Of a stretch of DNA of 64,000 nucleotides, positions 1 through 8,026 are shown piece after piece (position 1 is the stretch's first letter; each line of letters starts with the position of its first letter). The position numbers were made by a program, and so were the translations under genes. Location: assembly GCA_041905785.1 (NCBI GenBank), contig JAYRKJ010000003.1:186001-250000 (forward strand). The letters run 5' to 3'. The notes below the pieces were generated by a model. That model worked only from the letters and a program-made list of their open reading frames with translations, did not search any database and was not told where the DNA came from. Origin of the DNA: Roseateles_B sp041905785 (GTDB lineage Bacteria; Pseudomonadota; Gammaproteobacteria; Burkholderiales; Burkholderiaceae_C).

Positions 1-118
1 TGGCCAGGTGGTTGGCATTGGCGGCACCGTAGGCGCCGATGGCCAGCAGCAGCAGAATCAGCAGGGCATAGCTCACGGCCAGACGCTGACCAATGCGCAG
101 GTGGGACAGGAATTGCAT
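1..118 (-). CDS. Methyl-accepting chemotaxis protein, N-terminal fragment
   Basis: Only the first 39 codons are in the window; the gene continues leftwards. The peptide starts MQFLSHLRIGQRL and runs straight into a hydrophobic stretch rich in Leu, Ile and Ala. This is the usual N-terminus of a betaproteobacterial chemoreceptor, with a short cytoplasmic tail followed by transmembrane segment 1. The start is the ATG whose complement lies at 116-118, with a GGA-type ribosome site just upstream. The ligand-binding, HAMP and signalling domains are outside the window, so the assignment rests on the N-terminal style alone. Another single-pass sensor, such as a kinase or diguanylate cyclase, is possible. 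Confidence 0.6.
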   Translation of the reverse strand, partial: MQFLSHLRIGQRLAVSYALLILLLLAIGAYGAANANHLA

Positions 119-537
119 CAGGAGTCCTCAGAAACATCGATTCAGGCCGAGCTCTGCACATGCGTTGCCGGCTGGGCCGGTGCGCGGTCGCGGGGTTTGT
201 CGGACATGGGCATGGCATCCGTATCGGGATGGCCCCGGCCTTGAAAGCCATGCGGTGTGACAGAGGTCTCGGTCGCCGAGGCCGGGTCCCTCACTCGAGG
301 GATTGGCTGAAAAGCGGCAGCGCGAAGTGTCTGCGCTGGGCTGGCTTTTGGATCACGCCAAGCGAGCGGGGGCGTGAACGAATCCGCGCCAAGCGGAGGC
401 AAGACGGCAAGCGACTGAAGCCGTGTGCGCTGGAAGGTCGGATCGCTAGGGGTTTGTGCCCATGCCCTTGGTCAGGGCGGCGCGCACGCGGCTGTCGCTG
501 CCCTTCGTGCGGCGCGGCCAGGCCGCCTGCGCCATGC
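119..537. other. Intergenic region with no recognised gene
   Basis: This stretch of about 420 bases separates the chemoreceptor start from the 3' end of yggS, so both minus-strand genes are read in the same direction across it. Open frames exist on both strands, but their products are Arg/Pro/Ala-rich and look like no family. I looked for a cyclic-di-GMP riboswitch before the receptor and saw none, and no clear sigma-28 promoter either. It should hold the receptor promoter. Confidence 0.5.
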
Positions 538-1236
538 TCAGGTCTTGGTCGGCCGCGTGCCGAAGATGGCCGAGCCCACCCGCACCAGGGTGGCGCCTTC
601 CAGCACGGCAGCTTCCAGGTCCGCGCTCATGCCCATGCTCAGCGTGTCCAGATCCAGGCCCTGGTCCTGCAGCGTCTTGAGCAGCTGGGCCAGCTGCCGG
701 TGAGGCTGGCGCTGGGCCTGCAACTCGGCCGCGGGCTCGGGGACGGCCATCAGGCCACGCAGCCGCAGCCGCGGCAGCGCCGCAAGCTGCGCCGCCAGGG
801 CGGGCACTTCCCGCGGCGCCAAGCCGCTCTTGCTGGCCTCGCCGCTGATGTTCACCTGCAGGCAGATCTGCAGCGGCGGCAGGCCCTCGGGGCGCTGCTC
901 GGAGAGGCGCTGGGCGACTTTGAGCCGGTCCACGCTGTGCACCCAGTCGAAGGACGCAGCGACGACGCGCGTCTTGTTGCTCTGGAGCGGCCCGATCAGA
1001 TGCCACTCGATGCCGGAGCGCAGGTCGGCCAGCGCGTCGATCTTTTCGAGCGCCTCTTGCACATAGTTTTCGCCAAAAGCACGTTCGCCGGCGGCATGGG
1101 CCTCGCGCACGGCCGCGGCGCCAAAGGTCTTGCTGACCACCAGCAGCTGGACCTGGTCCGGGCTGCGGCCGGCGTCCGCGCAAGCCTTGGCGAGCCGGCG
1201 GCGCACTTCTTGAATGTTCTCTTTGATCGTCGCCAT
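538..1236 (-). CDS. yggS: YggS family pyridoxal-phosphate homeostasis protein
   Basis: The 232-residue product matches the full length of the YggS/PLPBP family, a single TIM-barrel fold that binds pyridoxal 5'-phosphate and buffers cofactor and amino/keto-acid pools without a known enzymatic reaction. The N-terminal VVSKTF carries the PLP-binding lysine. FGENYVQEALEK, EWHLIGPLQSNK and the C-terminal SMGMSADLEAA and VRVGSAIFGTR are all family signatures. The gene is divergent from pilT with start codons only 26 bases apart, an arrangement often seen in proteobacteria where yggS sits beside pilT. The start ATG at 1236 fits the family N-terminus. Confidence 0.95.
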   Translation of the reverse strand: MATIKENIQEVRRRLAKACADAGRSPDQVQLLVVSKTFGAAAVREAHAAGERAFGENYVQEALEKIDALADLRSGIEWHLIGPLQSNKTRVVAASFDWVHSVDRLKVAQRLSEQRPEGLPPLQICLQVNISGEASKSGLAPREVPALAAQLAALPRLRLRGLMAVPEPAAELQAQRQPHRQLAQLLKTLQDQGLDLDTLSMGMSADLEAAVLEGATLVRVGSAIFGTRPTKT

Positions 1237-1262
1237 AATGGCCCACGCTATTCGCCCACACC

Positions 1263-2306
1263 ATGGACATCACACAACTGCTGGCATTCTCGGTCAAGAA
1301 CAAGGCCTCCGATCTTCACCTCTCCGCCGGGCTGCCGCCCATGATCCGGGTGCATGGGGATGTGCGCCGCATCAACGTCGAAGCGCTGGAACACCGCCAG
1401 GTGCACGACATGGTGTACGACATCATGAACGACGCCCAGCGCAAGGCCTACGAGGAGACGCTGGAGTGCGACTTTTCCTTCGAGATCCAGGGCCTGGCGC
1501 GCTTCCGGGTCAATGCCTTCAATCAGAACCGCGGCGCTGGCGCCGTGTTCCGGACCATTCCGTCCAAGATCCTGACGCTGGAGCAGCTCAACGCGCCCAA
1601 GGTCTTCGCCGACCTGGCCCTGAAGCCGCGTGGCCTGGTGCTGGTGACGGGGCCCACGGGTTCGGGCAAGTCCACCACGCTGGCCGGCATGGTCAACCAC
1701 CTCAATGAGAACGAGTACGGCCACATCCTGACCATCGAGGACCCGATCGAGTTCGTGCACGAATCCAAGAAGTGCCTGATCAACCAGCGCGAGGTCGGCC
1801 CGCACACGCTGAGCTTTGCCAATGCCCTGCGCTCGGCGCTGCGCGAAGACCCGGACGCCGTGCTGGTGGGTGAAATGCGCGACCTGGAGACCATCCGCCT
1901 GGCGCTGACCGCGGCCGAAACGGGCCACCTGGTCTTCGGCACCCTGCACACCAGTTCCGCGGCCAAGACCATCGACCGTATCGTGGATGTGTTCCCTGCG
2001 GCCGAAAAGGAGATGGTGCGGGCCATGGTGTCCGAGTCGCTGGTCGCCGTGATTTCACAGACCCTGTGCAAGCTCAAGGACGGCAGCGGCCGGGTTGCGG
2101 CCCACGAGATCATGCTGGGCACCTCGGCCGTGCGCAACCTGATCCGCGAGAACAAGGTGGCCCAGATGTACTCCGCCATCCAGACCGGCAACTCGCAAGG
2201 CATGCAGACCCTGGACCAGAACCTCACCGACCTCGTGCGCCGCAATGTGATCTCTCCGGCGGAGGCACGGGCCAAGGCCAAATTCCCGGAAAACTTCCCT
2301 GGGTGA
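1263..2306 (+). CDS. pilT: Type IV pilus retraction ATPase PilT
   Basis: This 347-residue cytoplasmic hexameric ATPase drives pilus retraction for twitching motility. It has the N-terminal PAS-like region (KNKASDLHLSAGLPP), Walker A GPTGSGKSTT near residue 133, the Asp box around TIEDPIEFVH, a Walker B region with VLVGEMRD, the His box GHLVFGTLHT and the PilT-type AVRNLIRENK motif near the C-terminus. Length is typical. It is followed after about 185 bases by the paralogue pilU. The rest of the pilus assembly platform (pilMNOPQ) is about 50 kb to the right. The -10-like CATAAT at 1234-1239 overlaps the divergent yggS start. Confidence 0.97.
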   Translation: MDITQLLAFSVKNKASDLHLSAGLPPMIRVHGDVRRINVEALEHRQVHDMVYDIMNDAQRKAYEETLECDFSFEIQGLARFRVNAFNQNRGAGAVFRTIPSKILTLEQLNAPKVFADLALKPRGLVLVTGPTGSGKSTTLAGMVNHLNENEYGHILTIEDPIEFVHESKKCLINQREVGPHTLSFANALRSALREDPDAVLVGEMRDLETIRLALTAAETGHLVFGTLHTSSAAKTIDRIVDVFPAAEKEMVRAMVSESLVAVISQTLCKLKDGSGRVAAHEIMLGTSAVRNLIRENKVAQMYSAIQTGNSQGMQTLDQNLTDLVRRNVISPAEARAKAKFPENFPG

Positions 2307-2491
2307 AAATCAGGGGAAGCTCAGGCGCGGTTGCCTGCAATGCCAGCATCCGGCGGCTGCTTGGAGGGGCCCGCGGCGAAGCTCAAGACAAAAGCAGGCG
2401 GCGAGAGACATTCCGTCACCCCTGAGCCGCGCGTCCTGTTGCAAGATGCGCGCCGCTTTGGCCCCTGGAGGGCATGGAAGGACATCCCAGC

Positions 2492-3628
2492 ATGGAACGC
2501 GATCAGGCCTCGAAATTCATCAATGACCTGCTGCGTCTGATGGTCTCACGCAAGGGCTCGGACCTGTTCCTGACGGCCGACTTCCCGCCCGCGATCAAGG
2601 TGGACGGCAAGGTCACCAAGGTCTCGCCGCAGCCGCTGACCGGCCAGCACACCTTGCAGCTGGCGCGGTCCATCATGAACGACAAGCAGGCGGCGGAGTT
2701 CGAAAAGCACAAGGAGTGCAATTTCGCAATCTCGCCGCAGGGCATTGGCCGCTTCCGGGTCAATGCCTATCTGCAGCAGGGCCACGTCGCGCTGGTGCTG
2801 CGCACCATCCCGCAAAACCTGCCGACGATCGAAGCGCTGGACCTGCCGCCCATCCTCAAGGACGTGGTGCTGACCAAGCGCGGCCTCGTGATCGTGGTGG
2901 GCGCGACCGGCTCGGGCAAGAGCACGACCCTGGCGGCGATGATCGACCATCGCAACGAAAGCACCTTCGGCCACATCATCACCATCGAGGACCCGGTGGA
3001 GTTCGTGCATCCGCACAAGAACTGTATCGTCAGCCAGCGCGAGCTGGGCCTGGACACCGACAACTGGGACATCGCGCTGAAGAACACGCTGCGCCAGGCA
3101 CCGGACGTCATCCTCATGGGCGAAATCCGCGACCGCGAGACCATGGAGCATGCCGTGGCCTTCGCCGAAACCGGCCACCTGTGCATGGCCACGCTGCATG
3201 CCAACAGTGCCAACCAGGCGCTGGACCGCATCATCAACTTCTTCCCCGAGGAGCGTCGCGCCCAGCTGCTGATGGACCTCTCGCTGAACCTGCGCGCCAT
3301 CGTCTCGCAGCGCCTGCTGCCGCGTCGCGAGGGCAAGGGGCGCATCGCCGCGGTGGAGATTCTGCTCAACACGCCGCTGATCTCGGACATGATCTTCAAG
3401 GGCGAGGTCGGCGAGATCAAGGAAGTGATGAAGCGCTCGCGCGAACTGGGCATGCAGACCTTCGATCAGGCCCTGTTCGACCTCTTCGAGTTCGGCCGCG
3501 TCAACTACGAAGACGCCTTGCGCAATGCCGACTCCGTCAACGACCTGCGCCTGCAGATCAAGCTCAACAGCGAGCGCGCCCGCAGCGGCGAACTCAGCCA
3601 GGGCACCGAACATCTCACCATCCTCTGA
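2492..3628 (+). CDS. pilU: Type IV pilus PilT-like ATPase PilU
   Basis: This 378-residue PilT paralogue has Walker A GATGSGKSTT, an Asp-box region TIEDPVEFVHPHKN, Walker B VILMGEIRD and His box GHLCMATLHANSANQA. Substitutions such as GATG for GPTG and the longer C-terminus are typical of PilU, the accessory retraction ATPase that acts with PilT. An in-frame ATG at 2474 would add six residues. I prefer 2492 because GGAAGGA lies about ten bases before it. Immediately downstream, 11 bases on, is the dehydrogenase gene, so the two are probably co-transcribed. Confidence 0.95.
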   Translation: MERDQASKFINDLLRLMVSRKGSDLFLTADFPPAIKVDGKVTKVSPQPLTGQHTLQLARSIMNDKQAAEFEKHKECNFAISPQGIGRFRVNAYLQQGHVALVLRTIPQNLPTIEALDLPPILKDVVLTKRGLVIVVGATGSGKSTTLAAMIDHRNESTFGHIITIEDPVEFVHPHKNCIVSQRELGLDTDNWDIALKNTLRQAPDVILMGEIRDRETMEHAVAFAETGHLCMATLHANSANQALDRIINFFPEERRAQLLMDLSLNLRAIVSQRLLPRREGKGRIAAVEILLNTPLISDMIFKGEVGEIKEVMKRSRELGMQTFDQALFDLFEFGRVNYEDALRNADSVNDLRLQIKLNSERARSGELSQGTEHLTIL

Positions 3629-3639
3629 TCCCGCTTCCC

Positions 3640-4548
3640 ATGGCCGACAGCATCAACACCTCGCGCAGCTACGACTCCACCGCGCCCCGGCGCGTCGCCT
3701 TCATCGGCCTTGGGGTGATGGGGCTGCCCATGGCCGGACACCTGGCGCGCGCCGGCCACGCGGTGACGGTCTACAACCGCAGCCCCGCCAAGGCCCAGGC
3801 CTGGGTGCTGGAGTTTGGCGGCGCATCGGCCCCGACGCCCGCTGAAGCCGCGTGTGACGCGGACCTGGTGTTCGTTTGCGTGGGCAACGACGAGGATCTG
3901 CGCAGCGTGCTGCTGGGCAGTGAGGGCGCCTTTGCCGGCATGAAGCCGGGGGCGGTTCTCGTGGACCACACCACCGCCTCGGCCGAGGTGGCGCGCGAGA
4001 TGCATGGCCAGGCGAAGTCGCGCGGCCTGCACTTCGTCGATGCTCCGGTGTCGGGGGGGCAGGCTGGGGCGGTCAACGGGCTGCTGACGGTGATGTGCGG
4101 CGGCGACGTCGAGCCCTTCGAGGCCATGAGGCCCGTGGCGTTGGCGTTCTCCCGTGCCGTGACCCGCGTGGGCGAGTCGGGCGCCGGCCAGTTGGCCAAA
4201 ATGGTCAACCAGATCTGCATCGCCGGCCTGGTCCAGGGCCTGGCCGAGGCCATTGCTTTCGGTGGCCGTGCCGGCCTGGACATGAAGCAGGTGCTGGACG
4301 TCATCGGCAAGGGGGCCGCGCAGAGCTGGCAGATGGACAACCGCGGCAAGACCATGGTGGATGACCAGTTCAATTTCGGCTTTGCCGTGGACTGGATGCG
4401 CAAGGACCTGGGGCTGGTGCTGGATGAAGCCCGCCGCAACGGCGCCAAGCTGCCGGTCACGGCCCTGGTGGACCAGTTCTATGCCGATGTCCAGGGCATG
4501 GGCGGCGGCCGCTGGGACACCTCAAGCCTGATCAAGCGCTTGCGCTGA
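3640..4548 (+). CDS. NAD(P)-dependent beta-hydroxyacid dehydrogenase (3-hydroxyisobutyrate dehydrogenase family)
   Basis: The 302-residue protein carries the Rossmann dinucleotide motif GLGVMGLPMAGHLARAGH near residue 26, the substrate-binding DAPVSGGQAGA and the catalytic-lysine region AKMVNQICIAG. These define the 3-hydroxyisobutyrate/tartronate-semialdehyde/glyoxylate-reductase superfamily. The substrate cannot be set from sequence; glyoxylate/succinic-semialdehyde reductase or tartronate semialdehyde reductase are alternatives. It starts 11 bases after pilU and is likely in the same transcript, an association seen in other Burkholderiales. The first 18 residues before the fold are unstructured and the start could lie later. 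Confidence 0.88.
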   Translation: MADSINTSRSYDSTAPRRVAFIGLGVMGLPMAGHLARAGHAVTVYNRSPAKAQAWVLEFGGASAPTPAEAACDADLVFVCVGNDEDLRSVLLGSEGAFAGMKPGAVLVDHTTASAEVAREMHGQAKSRGLHFVDAPVSGGQAGAVNGLLTVMCGGDVEPFEAMRPVALAFSRAVTRVGESGAGQLAKMVNQICIAGLVQGLAEAIAFGGRAGLDMKQVLDVIGKGAAQSWQMDNRGKTMVDDQFNFGFAVDWMRKDLGLVLDEARRNGAKLPVTALVDQFYADVQGMGGGRWDTSSLIKRLR

Positions 4549-4637
4549 TCCGGGCCAGACGGCGGCGTCCGGCGCGCCTGGGGCTCGTCATGCAAGCCCT
4601 GCCGCCCTGCGATGCGGGGCGACGTCGCGGGCTCAGC

Positions 4638-5297
4638 TCATCGCGATTCATTGGGCTTGGGCGGCTTTGGCGCGGTGCGGGCCAGTTCCTCTTCGGAAAT
4701 GATCTCGAACAAGCGCACCACCTTCTTGACGCCGGACACCCCGCGGACGATGTCCGTGGCGCGGTTGGACTCTCGTTCGGTGACGCGGCCCATCACGAAG
4801 ACCTCGCCGCGCTCCACTACCACGTAGAAGGCGTTGGAGATCAGGTCGCGGGCGTCCACCAGGCTGGCCTTGATCTTGCCGGCCAGCAGGACGTCGTTCG
4901 AGCGCGAGCTCAGGGAGCTGATGAAGCCGACCTGCAGCTCATTGACCACGCGGCCGACGTTCTCCACCTCTGCGACGACGCGTTCGGCCTCGGCCTTGTC
5001 CTCTTCATTGCGGGTCTCGCCCGTGAGCAGCACCACGCGGTTGTAGCTGTTGACATTGATGTGGACGCGGTCGCCCAGCTTGTCGGCCAGGCGCTTGCCA
5101 GCCTTGAGCTCGATCCCCTGGTCTTCGAGCTGTGTGCCTGAGGTGCGGCGGTCCGTGGCCACCATGGCCGTGCCGACCATGCCGCCCACCACCAGCGGCG
5201 CGCAGGCCGTCAGCAGGCCGCAACCCAGTGCGGCGACCAAGGGAAGGGCGCAAAGGGCGGAATGGGCGCCCAGACGGCGCGAGGTGTTCGCTTGCAT
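4638..5297 (-). CDS. dolP: BON-domain outer-membrane lipoprotein, DolP-like
   Basis: The 219-residue product has a signal peptide ending in the lipobox LLTAC (Cys about 31), followed by GGMVGTAMVATDRRTSG and two BON domains: about residues 60-125 with VHINVNSYNRVVLLTGE, and about 130-200 with AFYVVVERGEVFVMGRVT. This is the architecture of DolP (formerly YraP), a division-site lipoprotein that supports outer-membrane integrity. It ends a minus-strand cluster yraN, diaA-like, dolP, the same order as in E. coli. A proline/lysine tail closes the protein. The motif GGGGTCAGGTCTTG, found elsewhere in the window, lies just upstream at 5310-5323. Confidence 0.9.
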   Translation of the reverse strand: MQANTSRRLGAHSALCALPLVAALGCGLLTACAPLVVGGMVGTAMVATDRRTSGTQLEDQGIELKAGKRLADKLGDRVHINVNSYNRVVLLTGETRNEEDKAEAERVVAEVENVGRVVNELQVGFISSLSSRSNDVLLAGKIKASLVDARDLISNAFYVVVERGEVFVMGRVTERESNRATDIVRGVSGVKKVVRLFEIISEEELARTAPKPPKPNESR

Positions 5298-5355
5298 AGG
5301 TTCAGCCTTGGGGTCAGGTCTTGATTCGATCAGGCGTGACCGGATCAGCAAAAAG

Positions 5356-5940
5356 TCATTCCTCGATGCCCAGCAGCTGGGCGTCGATGGCGTCGCACAG
5401 GCAATGGCAGAGCAGGCGATAGGCCTCGGCCACGCGGGCAAAGCGGCTGTGCGGCAGGCGCAGCTGCACATCGGTGTCCAGCAAGGCCGCGCGCAGGGCT
5501 TCGTCCTGGCTGCCGCTGAGCAGCACTACGCTCATGTCCTGCGCGTGGGCGGCATCCAGCAAGGGCAGCAGCGCATGGCCGCTGCCGCTGGGGTTGTCGA
5601 TCAGCAGCAGCAGGTCGCCCGGATGGCCCAGGGTCTGGATCTGCCGCGCCAGGCCGGCGGGCTCATCCAGCGGGCCCGGACCCTGGTGCAGCAGAGCGTT
5701 GATGGCGATGGCCGCCAGGCCGGGGCGCTCCTGTTCGAAGCGGCCGGTCAGCAGCGCGGCCAGATAGCCGGCATCCTGTGCGGCCAGGCCGGCGCCTGCG
5801 CACAGCAGCCGGCCTCCGCCGGTGATGCCGTCCACCAGCATCTGCGCGGCCAGGGCCATGGGGCGCGAGAGCGGCTCGGCGACCTGGTACAGCAGGTCGG
5901 CGCTCTCGAAGAACTGTTGTTGGATGCGTTGCTCAAGCAT
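5356..5940 (-). CDS. SIS-domain protein, DiaA/phosphoheptose-isomerase-like
   Basis: This 194-residue protein has the size and fold pattern of the SIS proteins GmhA and DiaA. In E. coli DiaA binds DnaA and promotes timely initiation of replication. The N-terminal helix (MLEQRIQQQFFESADLLYQ) is DiaA-like. The usual sugar-phosphate loop GNGGSAAD is replaced by GAGLAAQD, losing the conserved serine, and the second loop reads DNPSGSGHA. Isomerase activity is therefore unlikely, and a DiaA-like regulatory role fits better. The position between yraN and dolP matches E. coli diaA. The function remains inferred. Confidence 0.8.
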   Translation of the reverse strand: MLEQRIQQQFFESADLLYQVAEPLSRPMALAAQMLVDGITGGGRLLCAGAGLAAQDAGYLAALLTGRFEQERPGLAAIAINALLHQGPGPLDEPAGLARQIQTLGHPGDLLLLIDNPSGSGHALLPLLDAAHAQDMSVVLLSGSQDEALRAALLDTDVQLRLPHSRFARVAEAYRLLCHCLCDAIDAQLLGIEE

Positions 5941-5978
5941 TGGCGCGAATGATAAGCCAGGCGATGTGCCGCTGCGGG

Positions 5979-6395
5979 TTACCCCGCATCGAAGGCGCCC
6001 TGCAGCCAGCTCAGCTGCGCGCCATCGATGGCCACGACATCGAAGCGGCACGGCGGCGGCTGGCGATAGCGCAGCAGGTAGTGCTGGGCCGCATAGAGAA
6101 TGCGGCGGCGCTTGCCGGCCCCGATGGAGGCGGCGGCGCCGCCATGGCTGGGCGAACACCGGGCGCGGACCTCGACGAAGACCAGGCTGCCGCTGCTGTC
6201 CTGCAGGATGAGATCGATCTCGCCGCCCGGCGCATGCGGGCCTCGCGCCACCCGATAATTGCGCTCCAGCAGCCGCATGCCCTGCGCCTGCAGATGCCGC
6301 AGCGCCCGCTGCTCGGCCTCTGCGCCGCGTGCCTGACGGCTTTTCCCGCCGCCGTCCTGGGGCGGACCCGATTTGAAGGCGCTCCACTTGAACAT
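5979..6395 (-). CDS. yraN: YraN family (UPF0102) endonuclease-like protein
   Basis: This small protein of 138 residues has the family core GAEAEQRALRHLQAQGMRLL, the acidic GGEIDLI and the VFVEVRAR motif. Together these form a PD-(D/E)XK/Holliday-resolvase-like active-site pattern (Asp, Glu-x-Lys variant with Arg). No biochemical role is settled for the family. The start is taken at the ATG 6393-6395, giving MFKWSAFKSG. Earlier in-frame starts would overlap the divergent rsmI coding region. It heads the minus-strand cluster with the diaA-like gene and dolP. Confidence 0.9.
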   Translation of the reverse strand: MFKWSAFKSGPPQDGGGKSRQARGAEAEQRALRHLQAQGMRLLERNYRVARGPHAPGGEIDLILQDSSGSLVFVEVRARCSPSHGGAAASIGAGKRRRILYAAQHYLLRYRQPPPCRFDVVAIDGAQLSWLQGAFDAG

Positions 6396-6411
6396 CGATG
6401 CCTCTTTGCTG

Positions 6412-7302
6412 ATGCAGGCTGCCCAGTCGGCGGCCGGCGGCCAGCAGTATCCGGCGGCCACCCTCTACCTGGTGCCCACGCCCATCGGCAACTTGGCGGA
6501 TGTCAGCTTGCGCAGCCTGCATGTGCTCGCCCTGGTCGACGCCGTCGCCTGCGAGGACACGCGCGTCAGCGGCCAACTGCTGCACCACCTGGGGCTGCAC
6601 AAGCCGCTGCTGAGCCTGCATCAGCACAATGAGCAGTCGGCCTCGGCCGCGCTGGTGGTGCGCCTGCAGTCCGGCGAGCGCATTGCCTATGTGTCAGACG
6701 CGGGTACGCCGGCGGTGTCCGACCCGGGCGCAGTGCTGGTCGCCGCCGTCCAGCGGGCCGGCCTGCGCGTGATGCCGCTGCCAGGGCCTTCGGCGGTTGT
6801 GACGGCCCTGAGTGCCGCGGGCGATGCGCGGGCCCAGGGCTTTGCCTTTGCCGGCTTCCTGCCGCCCAAAGGCCAGGAGCGTCGCGCGCGGCTGCAGGGC
6901 TTGCTGGGCTCGGCGCAGAGCCAGGTGGTCTTCGAGGCGCCGCATCGCATCGCCAATCTGCTGGAGCTGCTGGCCGAGCTGGCGCCTGCGCAGACGCTGA
7001 CCGTCTGCCGCGAGCTGAGCAAGCAGTTCGAGACGGTGCATAGCGGGCCTGCCGCCGAGATGCCGGCGTGGCTGGCGGCGGACCCGCAGCGCGAGCGCGG
7101 CGAGTTCGTGCTGGTGCTGCACGCCGAGCCGCCGCAGGCTGCCAGCGAAGGCCTGCCGGCCGAGGTGACGCGCCTGCTTGAGCGCCTGCTGCTGGAGCTG
7201 CCGCTCAAGCAGGCCGTGCAGATCGCGACGGACCTCAGCGGCCTGCCGCGCAACAGCCTGTATGAAGCTGCCCTGCAGATGAAAAAGGCCGCCGAGGCCT
7301 GA
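6412..7302 (+). CDS. rsmI: 16S rRNA (cytidine(1402)-2'-O)-methyltransferase RsmI
   Basis: The 296-residue SAM-dependent tetrapyrrole-methylase-fold enzyme 2'-O-methylates C1402 in the decoding centre of 16S rRNA. Signatures are LYLVPTPIGNLADVSLRSL at the N-terminus, CEDTRVSGQLL, YVSDAGTPAVSDPG and the PLPGPSAV motif. FVLVL and the helical C-terminal segment follow. A TTG-initiated extension to 6373 is open but would overlap yraN; the ATG at 6412 is preferred although its ribosome site is weak. The divergent pairing with yraN reproduces the yraL-yraN neighbourhood of E. coli, minus lpoA. Confidence 0.95.
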   Translation: MQAAQSAAGGQQYPAATLYLVPTPIGNLADVSLRSLHVLALVDAVACEDTRVSGQLLHHLGLHKPLLSLHQHNEQSASAALVVRLQSGERIAYVSDAGTPAVSDPGAVLVAAVQRAGLRVMPLPGPSAVVTALSAAGDARAQGFAFAGFLPPKGQERRARLQGLLGSAQSQVVFEAPHRIANLLELLAELAPAQTLTVCRELSKQFETVHSGPAAEMPAWLAADPQRERGEFVLVLHAEPPQAASEGLPAEVTRLLERLLLELPLKQAVQIATDLSGLPRNSLYEAALQMKKAAEA

Positions 7303-7454
7303 CGGATCAGGGCACGGACGGCCGTCATGGGCGGGAGAGGTGTTCACCCGGCTGCTGGATGAACGGAGGCGAGGGCCCCTCGGTCGCCCTCGGGGTTGCT
7401 GCCAGCGCAGCAGCTGCTTTGGTGGCGGCCTCCGTTGCTGGCGCAGTTGCTGTG

Positions 7455-7814
7455 TCAGTTGCCGGGGGCGCTGGCGCTCTTGGCGTTGTGCTTGGCGTGG
7501 TGGATGTCCTTGCTGGCGGCATCCTGCATGCGGTGCAGGCGACGGCGCTCGTGCTTGGTGACGGTGCCGTCGGCCTTGGCATTGGTTTCGGCCTGGTTGA
7601 TGCGGCCTTGCTCGCGTTCCAGGCGCTGGGTCTCGCGGGCAGTCAGGCTGCCGGAAGCGGCGCCCTGGGCAATGCGTGCCTGTTGCTTGGCCTCGCGCTG
7701 GTCGGCGCGGGGCGTGGCCGGCGTCGTGGGCTCCTGGGCCTGGACGCTGAGGGCGGCGGCACTGCCGAGGGCGAGAACGGTGATCAGGCGGGTCATCGAG
7801 GTCGAGAAGCTCAT
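7455..7814 (-). CDS. Small secreted protein of unknown function
   Basis: The 119-residue product begins with a clear Sec signal peptide (MSFSTSMTRLITVLALGSAAALSVQA, cut here into its recognisable parts: basic N-end, hydrophobic core, and cleavage after AQA near residue 25). The mature part is charged and predicted helical, with LTARETQRLEREQGRINQ and the repeated theme of Glu/Arg/Ala helices ending in HHAKHNAKSASAPGN. Similar short periplasmic proteins occur in Burkholderiales, but I know no function. It is convergent with rsmI and divergent from tldD. An earlier start at 7964 is open, but the signal peptide fixes the start at 7814. Confidence 0.65.
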   Translation of the reverse strand: MSFSTSMTRLITVLALGSAAALSVQAQEPTTPATPRADQREAKQQARIAQGAASGSLTARETQRLEREQGRINQAETNAKADGTVTKHERRRLHRMQDAASKDIHHAKHNAKSASAPGN

Positions 7815-8026
7815 CGTGTCACTCCTTGCTTGGGTTGCGGTTCTGGGGTTCACCGGCACCGCGCCGGCTGTGAGGTGACAACGCCGGCGCCAGCCCTGGC
7901 GGTGACAGACCTCGTGTAAAGAACGGTGAAAGCGCAGCATGCCGGTGCGCGGGCAAAAAAGCATCGGCAGAAGGGGTGAAAGTCCGCATGGGGTTGGGCG
8001 GGGTCTGCGCTCCTACAATGGTCCGC

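Noticed and set aside
119..260. Cyclic-di-GMP riboswitch before the chemoreceptor gene
   Set aside because: The conserved core of the GEMM motif was not found on the minus strand.
7359..7919. Hydrophobic 186-codon plus-strand frame that looks like a membrane protein
   Set aside because: It is antisense to the small secreted protein; Ala/Val/Gly/Leu runs arise from reverse reading of its GC-rich codons.
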